Origin: an uncultured Mycoplasmatota bacterium
Lineage (GTDB): Bacteria; Bacillota_I; Bacilli_A; RF39; UBA660
Length of the DNA: 6,008 nucleotides
Assembly: GCA_900546745.1 (NCBI GenBank)
Contig: URDT01000047.1
Span: 1 to 6,008 of the forward strand
Direction: 5' to 3'
Numbering within the stretch: position 1 is the stretch's first letter; every line of letters begins with the position of its first letter. The notes under the pieces are model-generated. The model did not search any database. It saw only the letters and a program-made list of their open reading frames with translations, and had not been told where the DNA came from. Below are positions 6,005-6,008 of this stretch, piece by piece. The position numbers and the translations under genes are program-made.

Positions 6005-6008
6005 TAAA

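Noticed and set aside
5965..6008. Assignment of the leader to the c-di-AMP (ydaO), c-di-GMP (GEMM) or guanidine-I (ykkC) riboswitch class
   Set aside because: Short pieces such as GGCAAA, GCCGAGAG and CGGGGG recall these families, but the order of conserved blocks does not fit and most of the required core is missing or outside the window.

Overview
The window is AT-rich, uses short intergenic gaps and strong Gram-positive-type ribosome binding sites, and looks chromosomal. The protein sequences and the order prfB - YitT/YvjA-family gene - ftsE - ftsX point to a low-GC Bacillota, probably an uncultured, host-associated Bacilli lineage; this placement is inferred from resemblance, not from a search. 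UGA acts as a stop: prfB ends in TGA, the prfB frameshift site contains TGA, and all tryptophans are TGG. A UGA=Trp mollicute is therefore unlikely.

Layout. Positions 1-206 hold the last 67 codons of a surface or pilin-like protein ending in a GVRPVI-type C-terminus. Positions 207-522 are non-coding, with a short imperfect direct repeat, an intrinsic terminator (397-425) and the promoter region of the next operon. Then come prfB (523-1627, with a programmed +1 frameshift at codon 25), a YitT/YvjA-family membrane protein (1624-2529), ftsE (2533-3240), ftsX (3215-4114) and a 136-residue coiled-coil protein of unknown function (4127-4537). These five genes overlap or lie within a few bases of each other, so they are probably co-transcribed. 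A hairpin with a T-run follows at 4538-4559. An exported or membrane-anchored glycoside hydrolase family 3 protein of NagZ type is at 4586-5893. The window ends with a strong promoter (5898-5926) and the start of a GC-richer leader that can fold into two mutually exclusive hairpins, followed by a run of ten G.

How the genes work together. RF2 controls its own level through the frameshift and, as first gene, may influence expression of the genes behind it. FtsE and FtsX form the ABC-type complex that in other bacteria activates a secreted coiled-coil peptidoglycan hydrolase. No such hydrolase follows ftsX here; the next gene encodes a coiled-coil protein with no export signal, and after it comes a likely cell-wall N-acetylglucosaminidase. 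The two least explained parts are the ftsX-linked coiled-coil protein and the structured leader at the right edge.
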